From assembly GCF_965118125.1 (NCBI RefSeq), contig NZ_OZ221287.1, positions 1,116,001 to 1,180,000 of the forward strand: a stretch of 64,000 nucleotides of DNA, in the 5' to 3' direction. Positions 26,669 to 35,116 of the stretch are shown here, one piece after another (the first letter of the stretch is position 1; each line of letters begins with the position of its first letter). The notes under the pieces were generated by a model that saw nothing but the letters and a program-made list of their open reading frames with translations, was not told the origin of the DNA and did not search any database. Position numbers and translations under genes: made by a program. This DNA is from Pararobbsia alpina_A. GTDB lineage: Bacteria; Pseudomonadota; Gammaproteobacteria; Burkholderiales; Burkholderiaceae.

Positions 26669-28402
26669 TCAATCGTCCTCATCCCTCTCAGGCCGCTTCG
26701 CATCGACGCCCGCGTCCTTGACGACACTAAAGCGCTCAAGCGTGCGCTTGCGGGCCACGTCGTGATCGACAACCGGCAACGGATAGTCGCTGCCCAGTGA
26801 AATACCGGCCGCGCTCAACGCCTCAGGTTTTGCACGCCATGGCGCATGAATATCCTTGTCCGACAGCTTCGCGACCTCGGGGACGTAGTGACGAATGAAT
26901 TTGCCGCGCGGATCGAACTTCTCCGATTGCGTGACGGGATTGAAGATGCGGAACCACGGTTGCGCATCGCAGCCAGTCGAGGCCGCCCATTGCCAGCCAC
27001 CGTTGTTGGCTGACAAATCGAAGTCGTTGAGCTTCGCTTCGAAATACGCCTCACCGAGCCGCCAGTCGAGCCCGAGGTCCTTGACGAGGAAACTCGCGAC
27101 GACCATGCGTAAGCGGTTATGCATATAGCCGCTCGCATTGATCTGCCGCATGGCCGCATCGACGAGCGGATAGCCGGTGCGGCCTTCACACCACGCCGCA
27201 AAGTTTGCGTCCGCCGCGGGTCCGGTTTCCCACTCGATCGCGTCGAAAGCCGGCCGGAACGCCTCATGCGCCCCCGGCATCCCCACGCGCGGGGCGTGAT
27301 ACAGGATCTGAAAGTAGAAGTCGCGCCAGATCAGCTCCGACAGCCAGGTCTCCGCGCCTTTGTTACCCAGCCGCATCGCGTCATGCGCCTCTCGTGCGAG
27401 CGCGCGGATCGAAATCGTGCCGAAGCGCAAATGGACCGACAGATAGCTCGGCCCCTTGATCGCCGGGAAATCGCGCTGCGCCTGGTAGTCGTCGATCCGG
27501 TTACGGAAATCGTCGAGCAATTGGTAGGCGCCCGTGCTGCCCGCGGGCAGGGCGGGCGCTTGTGCATCGGCAAAGCCGAGATCGGCGAGCGACGGGATGC
27601 CCGGCGTGCGCGACTGGTCGGGGAGGGCGTTCGTGTGATGCGAGTGCGCACTCGCGCGCGCGCGTCCGCTGCGAGCGCCATGCGGATCGTCGTTCGTGTG
27701 TGAGCGGCCAACTGCGTCCGAAGAACGGGTATGTGCATTGCGCGCCGCGCCGGCAGGGTCGCCATGACTCGCATGATCGTCCCGTTCCGGATCGACATGA
27801 CGCGAGCGCTGCGCCAATGGCCCATCCGGATCGAACCAGTGCCCGCCGAGCATCGGCGGCCGCGCAAGCGTATGAAGATAGTCGTCGACCGCGTAAGGCG
27901 CGAGCGCGCCGGGCGTGACCGCCGCGAGCCATGCACGTTTATAGGGCGTGAACACCGTGTAAGGTCGTTTTTGCCCTGTCAGCAGCTCATCTTTCTCGAA
28001 GATGACCTGATCCTTGAAGCTGAAGAACGCAATCGACTGTACGGTCAGCGCTTCGCTGACACGCTCGTCACGCTCGATCGCCGCTGGCTCGTAGTCGTGA
28101 TTCGCAAAGACCGCCTCGGCGCCAATATCCTTGGCCAGCGCGGGGATCAGCGAAACCGGGTCGCCGTGGAGGACCGTGAGTCCGCCGCCCGACTCCCGTA
28201 ATGTGGAATCGAGTTCGACGACACTTGAGTGGATAAAGGGGACACGCCGGTCGTCCGGAGGCAACGGATCGAGAATGGTCGTGTCGAAGACGAAAGCACA
28301 TACCACCCGCTGGCAGCGGCTCAGTGCGTGATAAAGTGCAGCATGATCTGCGACTCGCAGATCGCGCCTGAACCATACGAGCCCGCAGGTGAAATCGGAC
28401 AT
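26669..28402 (-). CDS. phrB: Deoxyribodipyrimidine photolyase
   Basis: The class I CPD photolyase repairs UV pyrimidine dimers using light and FADH-. The N-terminal antenna domain starts GLVWFRRDLRVADHAAL; the FAD domain contains TWLSELIWRDFYFQIL, GYPLVDAAMRQINASGYMHNRLRM and NNGGWQWAASTGCDAQPWFRIFNP. At 577 residues it is about 100 longer than the usual enzyme; the excess is a His/Ser/Arg-rich, disordered-looking segment at about residues 195-275, between antenna and FAD domains. It is divergent from yqgE with only 26 nt between the two start codons. Confidence 0.93.
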   Translation of the reverse strand: MSDFTCGLVWFRRDLRVADHAALYHALSRCQRVVCAFVFDTTILDPLPPDDRRVPFIHSSVVELDSTLRESGGGLTVLHGDPVSLIPALAKDIGAEAVFANHDYEPAAIERDERVSEALTVQSIAFFSFKDQVIFEKDELLTGQKRPYTVFTPYKRAWLAAVTPGALAPYAVDDYLHTLARPPMLGGHWFDPDGPLAQRSRHVDPERDDHASHGDPAGAARNAHTRSSDAVGRSHTNDDPHGARSGRARASAHSHHTNALPDQSRTPGIPSLADLGFADAQAPALPAGSTGAYQLLDDFRNRIDDYQAQRDFPAIKGPSYLSVHLRFGTISIRALAREAHDAMRLGNKGAETWLSELIWRDFYFQILYHAPRVGMPGAHEAFRPAFDAIEWETGPAADANFAAWCEGRTGYPLVDAAMRQINASGYMHNRLRMVVASFLVKDLGLDWRLGEAYFEAKLNDFDLSANNGGWQWAASTGCDAQPWFRIFNPVTQSEKFDPRGKFIRHYVPEVAKLSDKDIHAPWRAKPEALSAAGISLGSDYPLPVVDHDVARKRTLERFSVVKDAGVDAKRPERDEDD

Positions 28403-28415
28403 GTCGTCTGTTTGC

Positions 28416-28421
28416 TAAAAT
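28416..28421 (+). promoter_or_regulatory. Candidate -10 box for yqgE
   Basis: TAAAAT lies 7 nt before the yqgE ATG, so a transcript starting at the usual distance would have almost no leader. No good -35 match is seen; any such box would lie inside the start of the divergent photolyase gene. Confidence 0.35.
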
Positions 28422-28428
28422 CTGGATT

Positions 28429-29007
28429 ATGTCCAAGACCTCAGAGCGCATCAATCTTACGAATCAGTTCCTGATCGCCATGCCGAACATGGTGGATCCG
28501 ACGTTTTCAGGAACGGTCGTCTATCTCTGCGACCACAGCGAGCGCGGCGCGCTGGGTCTCGTGATCAATCGTCCTACCGACATCGACCTTCAGTCGCTGT
28601 TCAACCGTATCGACCTCAAGCTCGAAATCGAGCCGTTGCTGCATCTGCCCGTCTACTTCGGTGGCCCCGTGCAGACCGAGCGCGGCTTTGTGCTGCACGA
28701 GCCCATCGAGGGCACCACGTACACGTCGTCGATGTCCGTGCCTGGCGGCCTCGAGATGACCACGTCCAAAGACGTGCTCGAAGCCGTTGCAAGCGGCACG
28801 GGCCCGAGCCGTTTCCTGCTGACCCTCGGCCATGCAGGCTGGGGCGCCGGCCAGCTCGAGGAAGAACTCGCGAAGAACGGCTGGCTCAGCGTCGCCGCCG
28901 ATCCGTCGGTCATCTTCGACGTGCCTGCCGAAGATCGTCTGTCGGCGGCCCTGTCGCTGCTCGGCATCAGCCCCTCGATGTTGTCCGGTGAAGCGGGTCA
29001 TGCCTGA
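28429..29007 (+). CDS. yqgE: YqgE/AlgH family protein (DUF179)
   Basis: The 192-residue product has the full family pattern: NQFLIAMPNMVDPTFSGTVV, YLCDHSERGALGLVINRPTD, VYFGGPVQTERGFVLHE and LLTLGHAGWGAGQLEEEL. The molecular function of YqgE is not established. It is nearly always followed by ruvX (yqgF), as here, and this operon continues into pyrimidine genes. No signal peptide or membrane segment is present. The start is fixed by the family N-terminus and by the very short intergenic space to the photolyase gene. Confidence 0.95.
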   Translation: MSKTSERINLTNQFLIAMPNMVDPTFSGTVVYLCDHSERGALGLVINRPTDIDLQSLFNRIDLKLEIEPLLHLPVYFGGPVQTERGFVLHEPIEGTTYTSSMSVPGGLEMTTSKDVLEAVASGTGPSRFLLTLGHAGWGAGQLEEELAKNGWLSVAADPSVIFDVPAEDRLSAALSLLGISPSMLSGEAGHA

Positions 29008-29073
29008 TCGGGCGATTGCGGCAATGCCCGCCGCTGCGACTGCGCTGGTTACAGATCGCATGCGAGGGCACAC

Positions 29074-29469
29074 GTGAGCGATGCCGCGACGCTGCTCGCC
29101 TTCGATTACGGCGAGAAGCGGATCGGTGTGGCCGTGGGCAATACCCTGCTCGGGCAGGCGCGTGCGCTGACGATCATCCAGAACCGCAACAAAGAGTACC
29201 GATTCGAAGCCGTCGGCAAACTGATCGACGAGTGGAAGCCGCAGGCGCTGGTTGTCGGCCTGCCGCTGCACCCCGACGGCACGGCGCACGAGCGCACGCA
29301 GTTGTGCAAGCGATTTGGCAATCAGCTCAACGGCCGGTTTTCCCTGCCGGTCACGTGGGTCGACGAACGGTATTCGTCGGCTGCCGCCGCGGATGCGCTC
29401 GGGCGCGATCAAGATATCGACGCCGAAGCCGCCCGCATCATCCTCCAACAGTTTTTCGACCAGCCATGA
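29074..29469 (+). CDS. ruvX: Holliday-junction resolvase-like RNase YqgF/RuvX
   Basis: The 131-residue protein has the RNase H-like fold: first acidic motif LLAFDYGEKRIGVAVGN with catalytic Asp, the QALVVGLPLHPDGTA block, and the C-terminal acidic motif VDERYSSAAAADAL followed by DIDAEAARIILQQF. The family processes structured RNA (16S rRNA 5' end in some bacteria) and may act on branched DNA. It starts with GTG. Its 3' end overlaps the pyrR start by 4 nt (ATGA), which couples it to the pyrimidine genes. Confidence 0.93.
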   Translation: MSDAATLLAFDYGEKRIGVAVGNTLLGQARALTIIQNRNKEYRFEAVGKLIDEWKPQALVVGLPLHPDGTAHERTQLCKRFGNQLNGRFSLPVTWVDERYSSAAAADALGRDQDIDAEAARIILQQFFDQP

Positions 29470-29990
29470 CCTCGTTTGACGCAGAAGCGCTCTACGCGGC
29501 GCTGCGCGAGCAGATTCGCGCTGCCTATCCTGACTGGACCCAGGCCGACAGCCCCGTGCTGGCGGGCATTCACACCGGTGGCGCATGGATCGCCGAGCGC
29601 CTTGCCGCTGACCTGGGCGTGACCCAGTTCGGCACGATCAGCGTGGCACTGCACCGCGACGACTATTCGCGACGCGGCCTGCAGGCCGAAGCGCGCTCGA
29701 CGCAGTTGCCGTTTGCGATCGAAGGCCGGCGCGTCGTCCTCGTCGACGACGTGCTGAACACCGGCCGTACCATCCGCGCCGCGATCAACGAGCTGTACGA
29801 CTTCGGCCGCCCGGCGGCAGTCGAACTCGCCGTGCTCGTCGATCGGGGCGGCCGCGAATTGCCTTACTCCGCACGATTTGTCGGCACCGTCGTCGACAGC
29901 GTGCCGGCAGGCACAACCCTGGTGCTCGAGCGCGACGAGGCCGGTCCGGCCGGCCGTCTGACGTTCGGCACTGAAGCAACCCGTGCCTGA
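29466..29990 (+). CDS. pyrR: PyrR-type uracil phosphoribosyltransferase/regulator
   Basis: The 174-residue protein belongs to the PyrR family, which binds PRPP and UMP and can have uracil phosphoribosyltransferase activity. The PRPP loop is VVLVDDVLNTGRTIRAAINE near residues 90-108; VALHRDDYSRRG and LAVLVDRGGRELP are family blocks. The ATG overlapping the ruvX stop is chosen; the longer open frame upstream lies inside ruvX. It precedes pyrB. RNA-binding attenuation by PyrR is established in Gram-positives; I see no clear PyrR-binding hairpin here, so a regulatory role is not supported by the sequence. Confidence 0.93.
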   Translation: MTSFDAEALYAALREQIRAAYPDWTQADSPVLAGIHTGGAWIAERLAADLGVTQFGTISVALHRDDYSRRGLQAEARSTQLPFAIEGRRVVLVDDVLNTGRTIRAAINELYDFGRPAAVELAVLVDRGGRELPYSARFVGTVVDSVPAGTTLVLERDEAGPAGRLTFGTEATRA

Positions 29991-30032
29991 CGCGTCGCGC
30001 AGGCACACCCCCTCATTCGAGCAGGAATCGTC

Positions 30033-31085
30033 ATGAGTACCGCATCCCAGCCCGCGCCGGGCGCGAGCGCACAACCCGCTACGGGACCCATTACGGGAGC
30101 CGGCATCCAGGTCGGTCGACCGGGCTTTCTTCGAGCCAACCCGCAGCTCACGCGCAATGGCGAGCTCAAGCATTTGCTGACCATCGAAGGCCTGCCGCGC
30201 GCCATCGTCACGCAGATCCTCGACACCGCCGACCAGTTCGTCAGCGTGACGGATCGTGAGGTCAAGAAAGTCCCGCTGCTGCGCGGCAAGTCCGTCTTCA
30301 ATCTGTTCTTCGAGAACTCGACGCGTACGCGCACGACGTTCGAGATTGCCGCGAAGCGCCTGTCGGCCGACGTGATCAATCTGAACATCAATGCGTCGTC
30401 GACAAGCAAGGGCGAGTCGTTGCTCGACACGATCAACAACCTGTCGGCCATGCATGCCGACCTGTTTGTCGTGCGCCATGCCTCGAGCGGTGCGCCCTAC
30501 CTGATCGCCCAGCATTGCGCACCGCACGTGCACGTGATCAATGCCGGTGACGGGCGCCACGCGCACCCGACGCAGGGCCTGCTCGATATGTACACGATCC
30601 GGCACTTCAAGAAAGACTTCCGCCAGCTGACCGTGGCTATTGTGGGCGACATCCTGCACTCGCGTGTCGCGCGCTCCGATATTCACGCGCTGACCACGCT
30701 CGGCGTGCCCGAAGTGCGTGCGATCGGTCCGGCAACGCTGTTGCCCGGCGGTCTCGAGCAGATGGGTGTGCGCGTGTTCAACAATATCGAAGAAGGCCTG
30801 AAGGGCGTCGACGTCGTGATGTGCCTGCGCCTGCAGAACGAGCGCATGAGCGGCGCGCTGCTGCCTTCGGCGCAAGAGTATTTCAAGAGCTATGGCCTGA
30901 CCCCCGAGCGCCTGGCGCTTGCCAAGCCCGACGCAATCGTGATGCACCCCGGTCCGATGAACCGTGGCGTCGAGATCGATTCCGCCGTGGCCGACGGTCC
31001 GCAGTCGGTGATCCTGAACCAGGTGACCTTCGGCATTGCCGTGCGTATGGCCGTGATGGGCATCGTTGCGGCAAACAACGACTGA
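30033..31085 (+). CDS. pyrB: Aspartate carbamoyltransferase catalytic subunit
   Basis: PyrB joins carbamoyl phosphate and aspartate, the first committed step of UMP synthesis. The carbamoyl-phosphate motif FENSTRTRTTFE and the later HPTQGLLDMYTI and HPGPMNRGVEI blocks are intact. At 350 residues it is longer than the E. coli chain because of an N-terminal Ala/Pro/Gly-rich extension of about 40 residues, a feature of the pyrB-pyrC' type enzymes in Pseudomonas and Burkholderia. The next gene encodes the matching inactive dihydroorotase partner, so the active enzyme is probably a PyrB-PyrC' complex. Confidence 0.96.
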   Translation: MSTASQPAPGASAQPATGPITGAGIQVGRPGFLRANPQLTRNGELKHLLTIEGLPRAIVTQILDTADQFVSVTDREVKKVPLLRGKSVFNLFFENSTRTRTTFEIAAKRLSADVINLNINASSTSKGESLLDTINNLSAMHADLFVVRHASSGAPYLIAQHCAPHVHVINAGDGRHAHPTQGLLDMYTIRHFKKDFRQLTVAIVGDILHSRVARSDIHALTTLGVPEVRAIGPATLLPGGLEQMGVRVFNNIEEGLKGVDVVMCLRLQNERMSGALLPSAQEYFKSYGLTPERLALAKPDAIVMHPGPMNRGVEIDSAVADGPQSVILNQVTFGIAVRMAVMGIVAANND

Positions 31086-31105
31086 GGCGCGAGAGAACAC
31101 ACGCA

Positions 31106-32383
31106 ATGAAGATTCATATCAAGGGCGGCCGCGTCATCGATCCGGCCGCCGGCACCGAGCAGGTGGCCGACGTATTTATCGCTGCAGGCAAGGTCTGCGC
31201 GATCGGTACCGCGCCTGCCGATTTCAACGCTAACCGGACGATCGACGCGAGCGGCTTGATCGTCGTGCCGGGTCTGGTCGACCTGTCGGCGCGCCTGCGC
31301 GAACCCGGCTACGAATACAAGGCCACGCTCGAGTCGGAGATGAACGCCGCACTCGCAGGCGGCGTGACGAGCCTGGTCTGCCCGCCCGACACCGACCCTG
31401 TGCTCGACGAGCCGGGCCTCGTCGAAATGCTCAAGTTCCGTGCGCGCAACCTGAACCAGGCGCATGTGTATCCGCTGGGCGCACTGACGATCGGCCTCAA
31501 GGGCAAGGTCATCACCGAGATGGTCGAGCTGACCGAGTCGGGCTGCATCGGGTTTTCGCAGGCCGATACTCCGGTGATCGACACCCAAGTGTTACTGCGT
31601 GCGTTGCAATACGCGACGACCCACGGCTTTACCGTCTGGCTGCGCCCGCAAGATGCGTATCTGTCGGCAGGCGGCGTGGCCGCGAGCGGTCCGATCGCAT
31701 CGCGTCTCGGTTTGCCGGGCGTGCCTGCTGCGGCCGAAACAGTCGCACTGCACACCATCATCGAGCTCGTGCGCATGACCGGCGCGCGCGTGCACCTGTC
31801 GCATCTGTCGTCGGCTCCCGGCATCGATCTCGTGCGTGAAGCGCGCAAGGAAGGGCTGCGGATCACGAGCGACGTCACGATCAATCACCTGCATCTGACC
31901 GATATGGATATCGGTTACTTCGATTCGCAGATGCGCCTCGATCCGCCGCTGCGGACCCAGCGCGATCGCGACGCGATTCGTGCGGGCCTGCTCGATGGCA
32001 CCATCGATGCGATCTGCTCCGATCACACGCCCGTCGACGATGACGAGAAGCTGTTGCCGTTCGCCGAGGCATCGCCGGGCGCGACCGGGCTTGAGTTGCT
32101 GATGTCGTTGATTGTGAAGTGGGCCAACGAGTCGAGAGTGCCGCTTGCCAAGGCCCTGGCCAAGGCGACGACCGCATCGGCCGATGTGCTCGGCTTGCAG
32201 GCGGGAAGAATTTTGGCGGGTGCGGTAGCCGACATAGCCATTGTCGACCCCGCAGTACAGTGGATGGTCGAGCCTCGGGTGCTGAAGAGCCAGGGGCACA
32301 ACACTCCGTTCCTGGGATATGAACTGCCGGCGCGCGTGAAAACCACGATCGTGGCCGGCCACATCGCATACGAGGCCAAATGA
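31106..32383 (+). CDS. pyrC': Dihydroorotase-like protein PyrC' (probably non-catalytic)
   Basis: The 425-residue amidohydrolase-fold protein is of the multifunctional dihydroorotase type, with TSLVCPPDTDPVLD, VHLSHLSSA and ICSDHTPVDDDEKLLPFAEASPGATGLE. The first metal site, normally D-x-H-x-H-x-R-E-P-G, reads DLSARLREPG: both histidines are gone. This loss is the hallmark of PyrC', which in pseudomonads is a structural subunit required by PyrB. An active dihydroorotase must then be encoded elsewhere. The ATG is 20 nt after pyrB. The longer open frame upstream is inside pyrB and is rejected. Confidence 0.93.
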   Translation: MKIHIKGGRVIDPAAGTEQVADVFIAAGKVCAIGTAPADFNANRTIDASGLIVVPGLVDLSARLREPGYEYKATLESEMNAALAGGVTSLVCPPDTDPVLDEPGLVEMLKFRARNLNQAHVYPLGALTIGLKGKVITEMVELTESGCIGFSQADTPVIDTQVLLRALQYATTHGFTVWLRPQDAYLSAGGVAASGPIASRLGLPGVPAAAETVALHTIIELVRMTGARVHLSHLSSAPGIDLVREARKEGLRITSDVTINHLHLTDMDIGYFDSQMRLDPPLRTQRDRDAIRAGLLDGTIDAICSDHTPVDDDEKLLPFAEASPGATGLELLMSLIVKWANESRVPLAKALAKATTASADVLGLQAGRILAGAVADIAIVDPAVQWMVEPRVLKSQGHNTPFLGYELPARVKTTIVAGHIAYEAK

Positions 32384-32742
32384 AGATGACGATCCGTAAA
32401 GAAATGGCTCGGTTGTGGTACGTGTTGAAGATTGCTGCGGGCACCGCTGCGCCCGCAGGCGCGACGAGCGAGGTTTCGGCGACTGACGCTTCAGCGAATG
32501 AAGGTTCGCGAGTCCGGCACCCGCGCAACCCCGCACTCGTGGTGATTTCGCGTGCAGGGCGGACCAACGTGCAGGCGCAGCATCGCCGCAGCCTCCAGGC
32601 TGACGGCCGTCGTCCTGCCTATGCGTTGCCTTACAGCCCGCATACGGACACCCATCTTGAAGCGCGCAGCGCTGTGGCGAGCGTGGCACGCCATGGTGCC
32701 GTTGGCACCGTGGTCGATGGCGACGCGGGCATGATCGTGTAA
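32380..32742 (+). CDS. Small hypothetical protein
   Basis: The 120-residue frame starts at an ATG that overlaps the pyrC' stop by 4 nt (ATGA), which argues for a real, coupled gene. The product is basic in its first half, Ala/Val-rich later, and has no clear signal peptide, membrane segment or known motif. Downstream is a strong hairpin and then plsC. I do not recognise a family. The coding call depends mainly on the ATGA overlap; the composition could also be chance in GC-rich DNA. Confidence 0.45.
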   Translation: MKMTIRKEMARLWYVLKIAAGTAAPAGATSEVSATDASANEGSRVRHPRNPALVVISRAGRTNVQAQHRRSLQADGRRPAYALPYSPHTDTHLEARSAVASVARHGAVGTVVDGDAGMIV

Positions 32743-32762
32743 AGTGTTCCGCCACGCACCGT

Positions 32763-32809
32763 CCAAAGGGCGCCCTGATGCCGGTTTCGACCGGTCTCGG
32801 CGCCCTTGG
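32763..32809 (+). terminator. Two-level hairpin between the pyr genes and plsC
   Basis: The outer stem is AAGGGCGCC/GGCGCCCTT (extended by CC/GG with one bulged A), and inside it CCGGT-TTCG-ACCGG forms a second stem closed by a UUCG tetraloop, one of the most stable RNA loops. No T-run follows, so it may be a partial or Rho-assisted terminator, or an mRNA-stability element. It lies in the 110-nt gap before plsC and overlaps the longer, less likely plsC start. Confidence 0.65.
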
Positions 32810-32852
32810 TCTATCCGAACCCCCTCGTCAGGCCTGCCACCGTTTTGATCGT

Positions 32853-33656
32853 ATGAGTCACAGTCTGCGCAAGGCGCGCATTTTTCTGCATATCGGCAAG
32901 GGCGTGCTGCTTGCCGCCACGATCTTCCAGGCTGCGAATGCGGCCAAGAAGCAGGCGATGATCCGCAAGTGGTCACAGCAGTTGCTTGCGCTGTGCGGCA
33001 TGAAGATCGTCGTGCATGGCAATGAGCACACCATCGATACGGGCGCGCTCGTTGTCGGGAATCATGTGTCGTGGATCGATATTTACGTCGTGAATGCGTG
33101 GCGGCCGACACCGTTTGTCGCGAAGTCGGAGATCGCAAAGTGGCCGGTGATTGGCTGGCTGGCGAAAACGATCGACACGATCTTTATCGAGCGCGAGAAG
33201 CGCGGCGATGCGCGGCGGATCATGCATCAGCTCGCGGCACAGATGACCGCGGGCAAGAACGTGTTTGTGTTCCCTGAGGGGACCACGGGGGATGGCAGCG
33301 GGTTGTTGCCGTTCCATTCGAATCTGTTTCAGGCTGCAGTGTCGGCGGGTGCGCCGGTGCAGCCTGTTGCGATGGTGTATCTCGATGCGCAGGGCAAGCA
33401 CACGCTCGCGCCGGCTTATATCGGTGATATGAGTCTGCTCGATACGCTCAACGCGATGCTTGATGCGAAGCCGCTGCAGGTGCATCTGTATGTCGGTGAA
33501 GGGATTGCGCCGGGGACGGAGCGAAGAGCGTTGTCGGCGAAGGTGGAAGGGGTGATTGGCGCGGCGTTGACGGCGATGCGAGAGGGGCGAGATCCGGAGT
33601 CGGCGGTGCGGGAGCTGGGCGAGGCGACAGCAGTCGGGGTGAGTGTCAATGAGTGA
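32853..33656 (+). CDS. plsC: 1-acyl-sn-glycerol-3-phosphate acyltransferase
   Basis: PlsC acylates lysophosphatidic acid to phosphatidic acid at the inner membrane. The catalytic NHxxxxD motif is NHVSWID near residue 70, and the substrate motif FPEGTTGDG follows near residue 148. An N-terminal hydrophobic segment (IFLHIGKGVLLAATIF) anchors it. The start at MSHSLRKARIF is chosen because the frame 25 codons upstream begins inside the hairpin and is not conserved-looking. The 3' end overlaps the next methyltransferase gene by 8 nt. Confidence 0.92.
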   Translation: MSHSLRKARIFLHIGKGVLLAATIFQAANAAKKQAMIRKWSQQLLALCGMKIVVHGNEHTIDTGALVVGNHVSWIDIYVVNAWRPTPFVAKSEIAKWPVIGWLAKTIDTIFIEREKRGDARRIMHQLAAQMTAGKNVFVFPEGTTGDGSGLLPFHSNLFQAAVSAGAPVQPVAMVYLDAQGKHTLAPAYIGDMSLLDTLNAMLDAKPLQVHLYVGEGIAPGTERRALSAKVEGVIGAALTAMREGRDPESAVRELGEATAVGVSVNE

Positions 33657-34542
33657 GAATTTAGCTTCGCTTTCTTTCGAAAGTTGGCTGGGCGAGGTTC
33701 GAACGAAGTTTACCGGCGACGCCCCGGACCTGCTGCCCCTGTTCGAGACCTACGCTGCCGAGGCGATTTTTGGCCGACGCTATATTGCGGCCGACCTTGC
33801 GCAACTACAGGCGGCAGCTCAAGTGCTTGAAGTCGGTGCCGGGTCGCTGTTGCTTAGCTGCCAGCTGGTCAGAGAGGGGTTCACCGTTACCGCGTTGGAG
33901 CCTATCGGCGTTGGCTTTTCGCATTTCGATCGAATGCGCCAAGTGGTCATGGAACTCGCGGAGGCGTCAGAGTGCCTCCCGAGAATTGTTGACTCGACGG
34001 CCGAAGCTTTTTCCGAGGCTGGGCGCTTTGCATACGCGTTCTCAGTAAACGTCATGGAACACGTGAACGATGTGGCAAGCGTGATGCGCAACATAGGCCG
34101 CAGTCTCGATGATGGAGCAAGCTATCGATTCACGTGTGCAAACTATCTTTTTCCCTACGAGCCGCATTTCAACATTCCGACGCTGTTCTCGAAGAAGTTG
34201 ACTGAGAAGGTCATGCATCGGAGGATTTTTAACGCTGGGAACATGCCTGACCCGACGGGTACCTGGAAGTCTCTAAATTGGATCACTGTCGCCCAGGTCG
34301 CTTCAATTGCTCGAGGCCTGCCGGGCTTTCGCGTGGAATTTAATTCGAAGCTACTGGTGGAAACTGCCGAACGGATGGTGTTCGACACCGAATTTGCACA
34401 CCGTCGTTCAGCCGCTGTGCGAGGACTATTCGGAGTGCTCGTGCGATCGCGTTTGCATCGCGCGCTTCGGTTTGTCCCACCGGTATTGCAGCCCCTGATG
34501 GATTGCCGCCTTCGAAGGGCCGCTCACCGTGAGTCCCGCTAG
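33649..34542 (+). CDS. SAM-dependent methyltransferase
   Basis: The 297-residue protein has the class I methyltransferase motif I VLEVGAGSLLLSCQLV near residue 60, ALEPIG as the acidic motif, and FAYAFSVNVMEHV as motif IV. Its target is unknown; the position at the left end of the O-antigen region suggests sugar or lipid methylation. It overlaps plsC by 8 nt, with GGGGTGAG upstream of the ATG. The base composition is visibly lower in GC than plsC, as in several O-antigen genes, which hints at separate ancestry despite the overlap. Its stop abuts the stop of the convergent GtrA gene with no spacer. Confidence 0.8.
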   Translation: MSENLASLSFESWLGEVRTKFTGDAPDLLPLFETYAAEAIFGRRYIAADLAQLQAAAQVLEVGAGSLLLSCQLVREGFTVTALEPIGVGFSHFDRMRQVVMELAEASECLPRIVDSTAEAFSEAGRFAYAFSVNVMEHVNDVASVMRNIGRSLDDGASYRFTCANYLFPYEPHFNIPTLFSKKLTEKVMHRRIFNAGNMPDPTGTWKSLNWITVAQVASIARGLPGFRVEFNSKLLVETAERMVFDTEFAHRRSAAVRGLFGVLVRSRLHRALRFVPPVLQPLMDCRLRRAAHRESR

Positions 34543-34971
34543 TTATTGCTTTCGCGAAAAAGTAAAAAAGTTGTGTCCCAGGTAGGACAGAATCACGACG
34601 AGAAGAATGACTACGCCTTGCGCAATCCACATCGGGATGCCGGCAAAATTGACGAGTAGCCATAGAAGCGCGGTGCTTAGAAGCGCCGCGAAACCGTACA
34701 CGACATACGCGCGCAAGTATTCCTGAAGCCACTTCCCGTGTGTTCTGAAGACGAACACCTTATACGTCACGAACGAGAAGGTGATCGATATTACGTTGGC
34801 GATCAGGCTGATCGCGACGATATGCAGACGATGTACCAGCAAATAGTAAAGGCCAACCGTGACGCCGTAGCCGAAGGCGGTGTTGCCGGCGCCGACGATC
34901 AGATACCGCGCCTGCTTCGCGTCGAGCACGCGGCGTAGCCAGCTCTCTGCTTCTTGAGGGATGAATCGCAA
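34543..34971 (-). CDS. GtrA family membrane protein
   Basis: The 142-residue protein has four predicted transmembrane helices and GtrA-family blocks: ARYLIVGAGNTAFGYGV, FVTYKVFVFRTHGKW and LSYLGHNFFTF. GtrA proteins are thought to flip polyprenyl-linked glucose or related sugars across the inner membrane for O-antigen or teichoic-acid decoration. A paralogue lies at 43.3 kb. Usually gtrA is paired with a gtrB glycosyltransferase; none is adjacent here. It is convergent with the methyltransferase gene, the two stop codons touching. Confidence 0.88.
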   Translation of the reverse strand: MRFIPQEAESWLRRVLDAKQARYLIVGAGNTAFGYGVTVGLYYLLVHRLHIVAISLIANVISITFSFVTYKVFVFRTHGKWLQEYLRAYVVYGFAALLSTALLWLLVNFAGIPMWIAQGVVILLVVILSYLGHNFFTFSRKQ

Positions 34972-35116
34972 AAGCGCTTTCCTGGTCTAGGTATATGGCG
35001 AAATTCCGGCATCGAGCTGCCCGGGCATCGTCGCAGGGTCAGGCTCAATGACGCTTGGCGGCCGTTGATGGCGCGCGTTCGACGCCCGACATCATCGGAT
35101 TATAGCGACGCCACCC

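Noticed and set aside
29409..31106. A 565-codon minus-strand frame across pyrR and pyrB
   Set aside because: It is a shadow of two certain genes, with biased Arg/His/Gln content.
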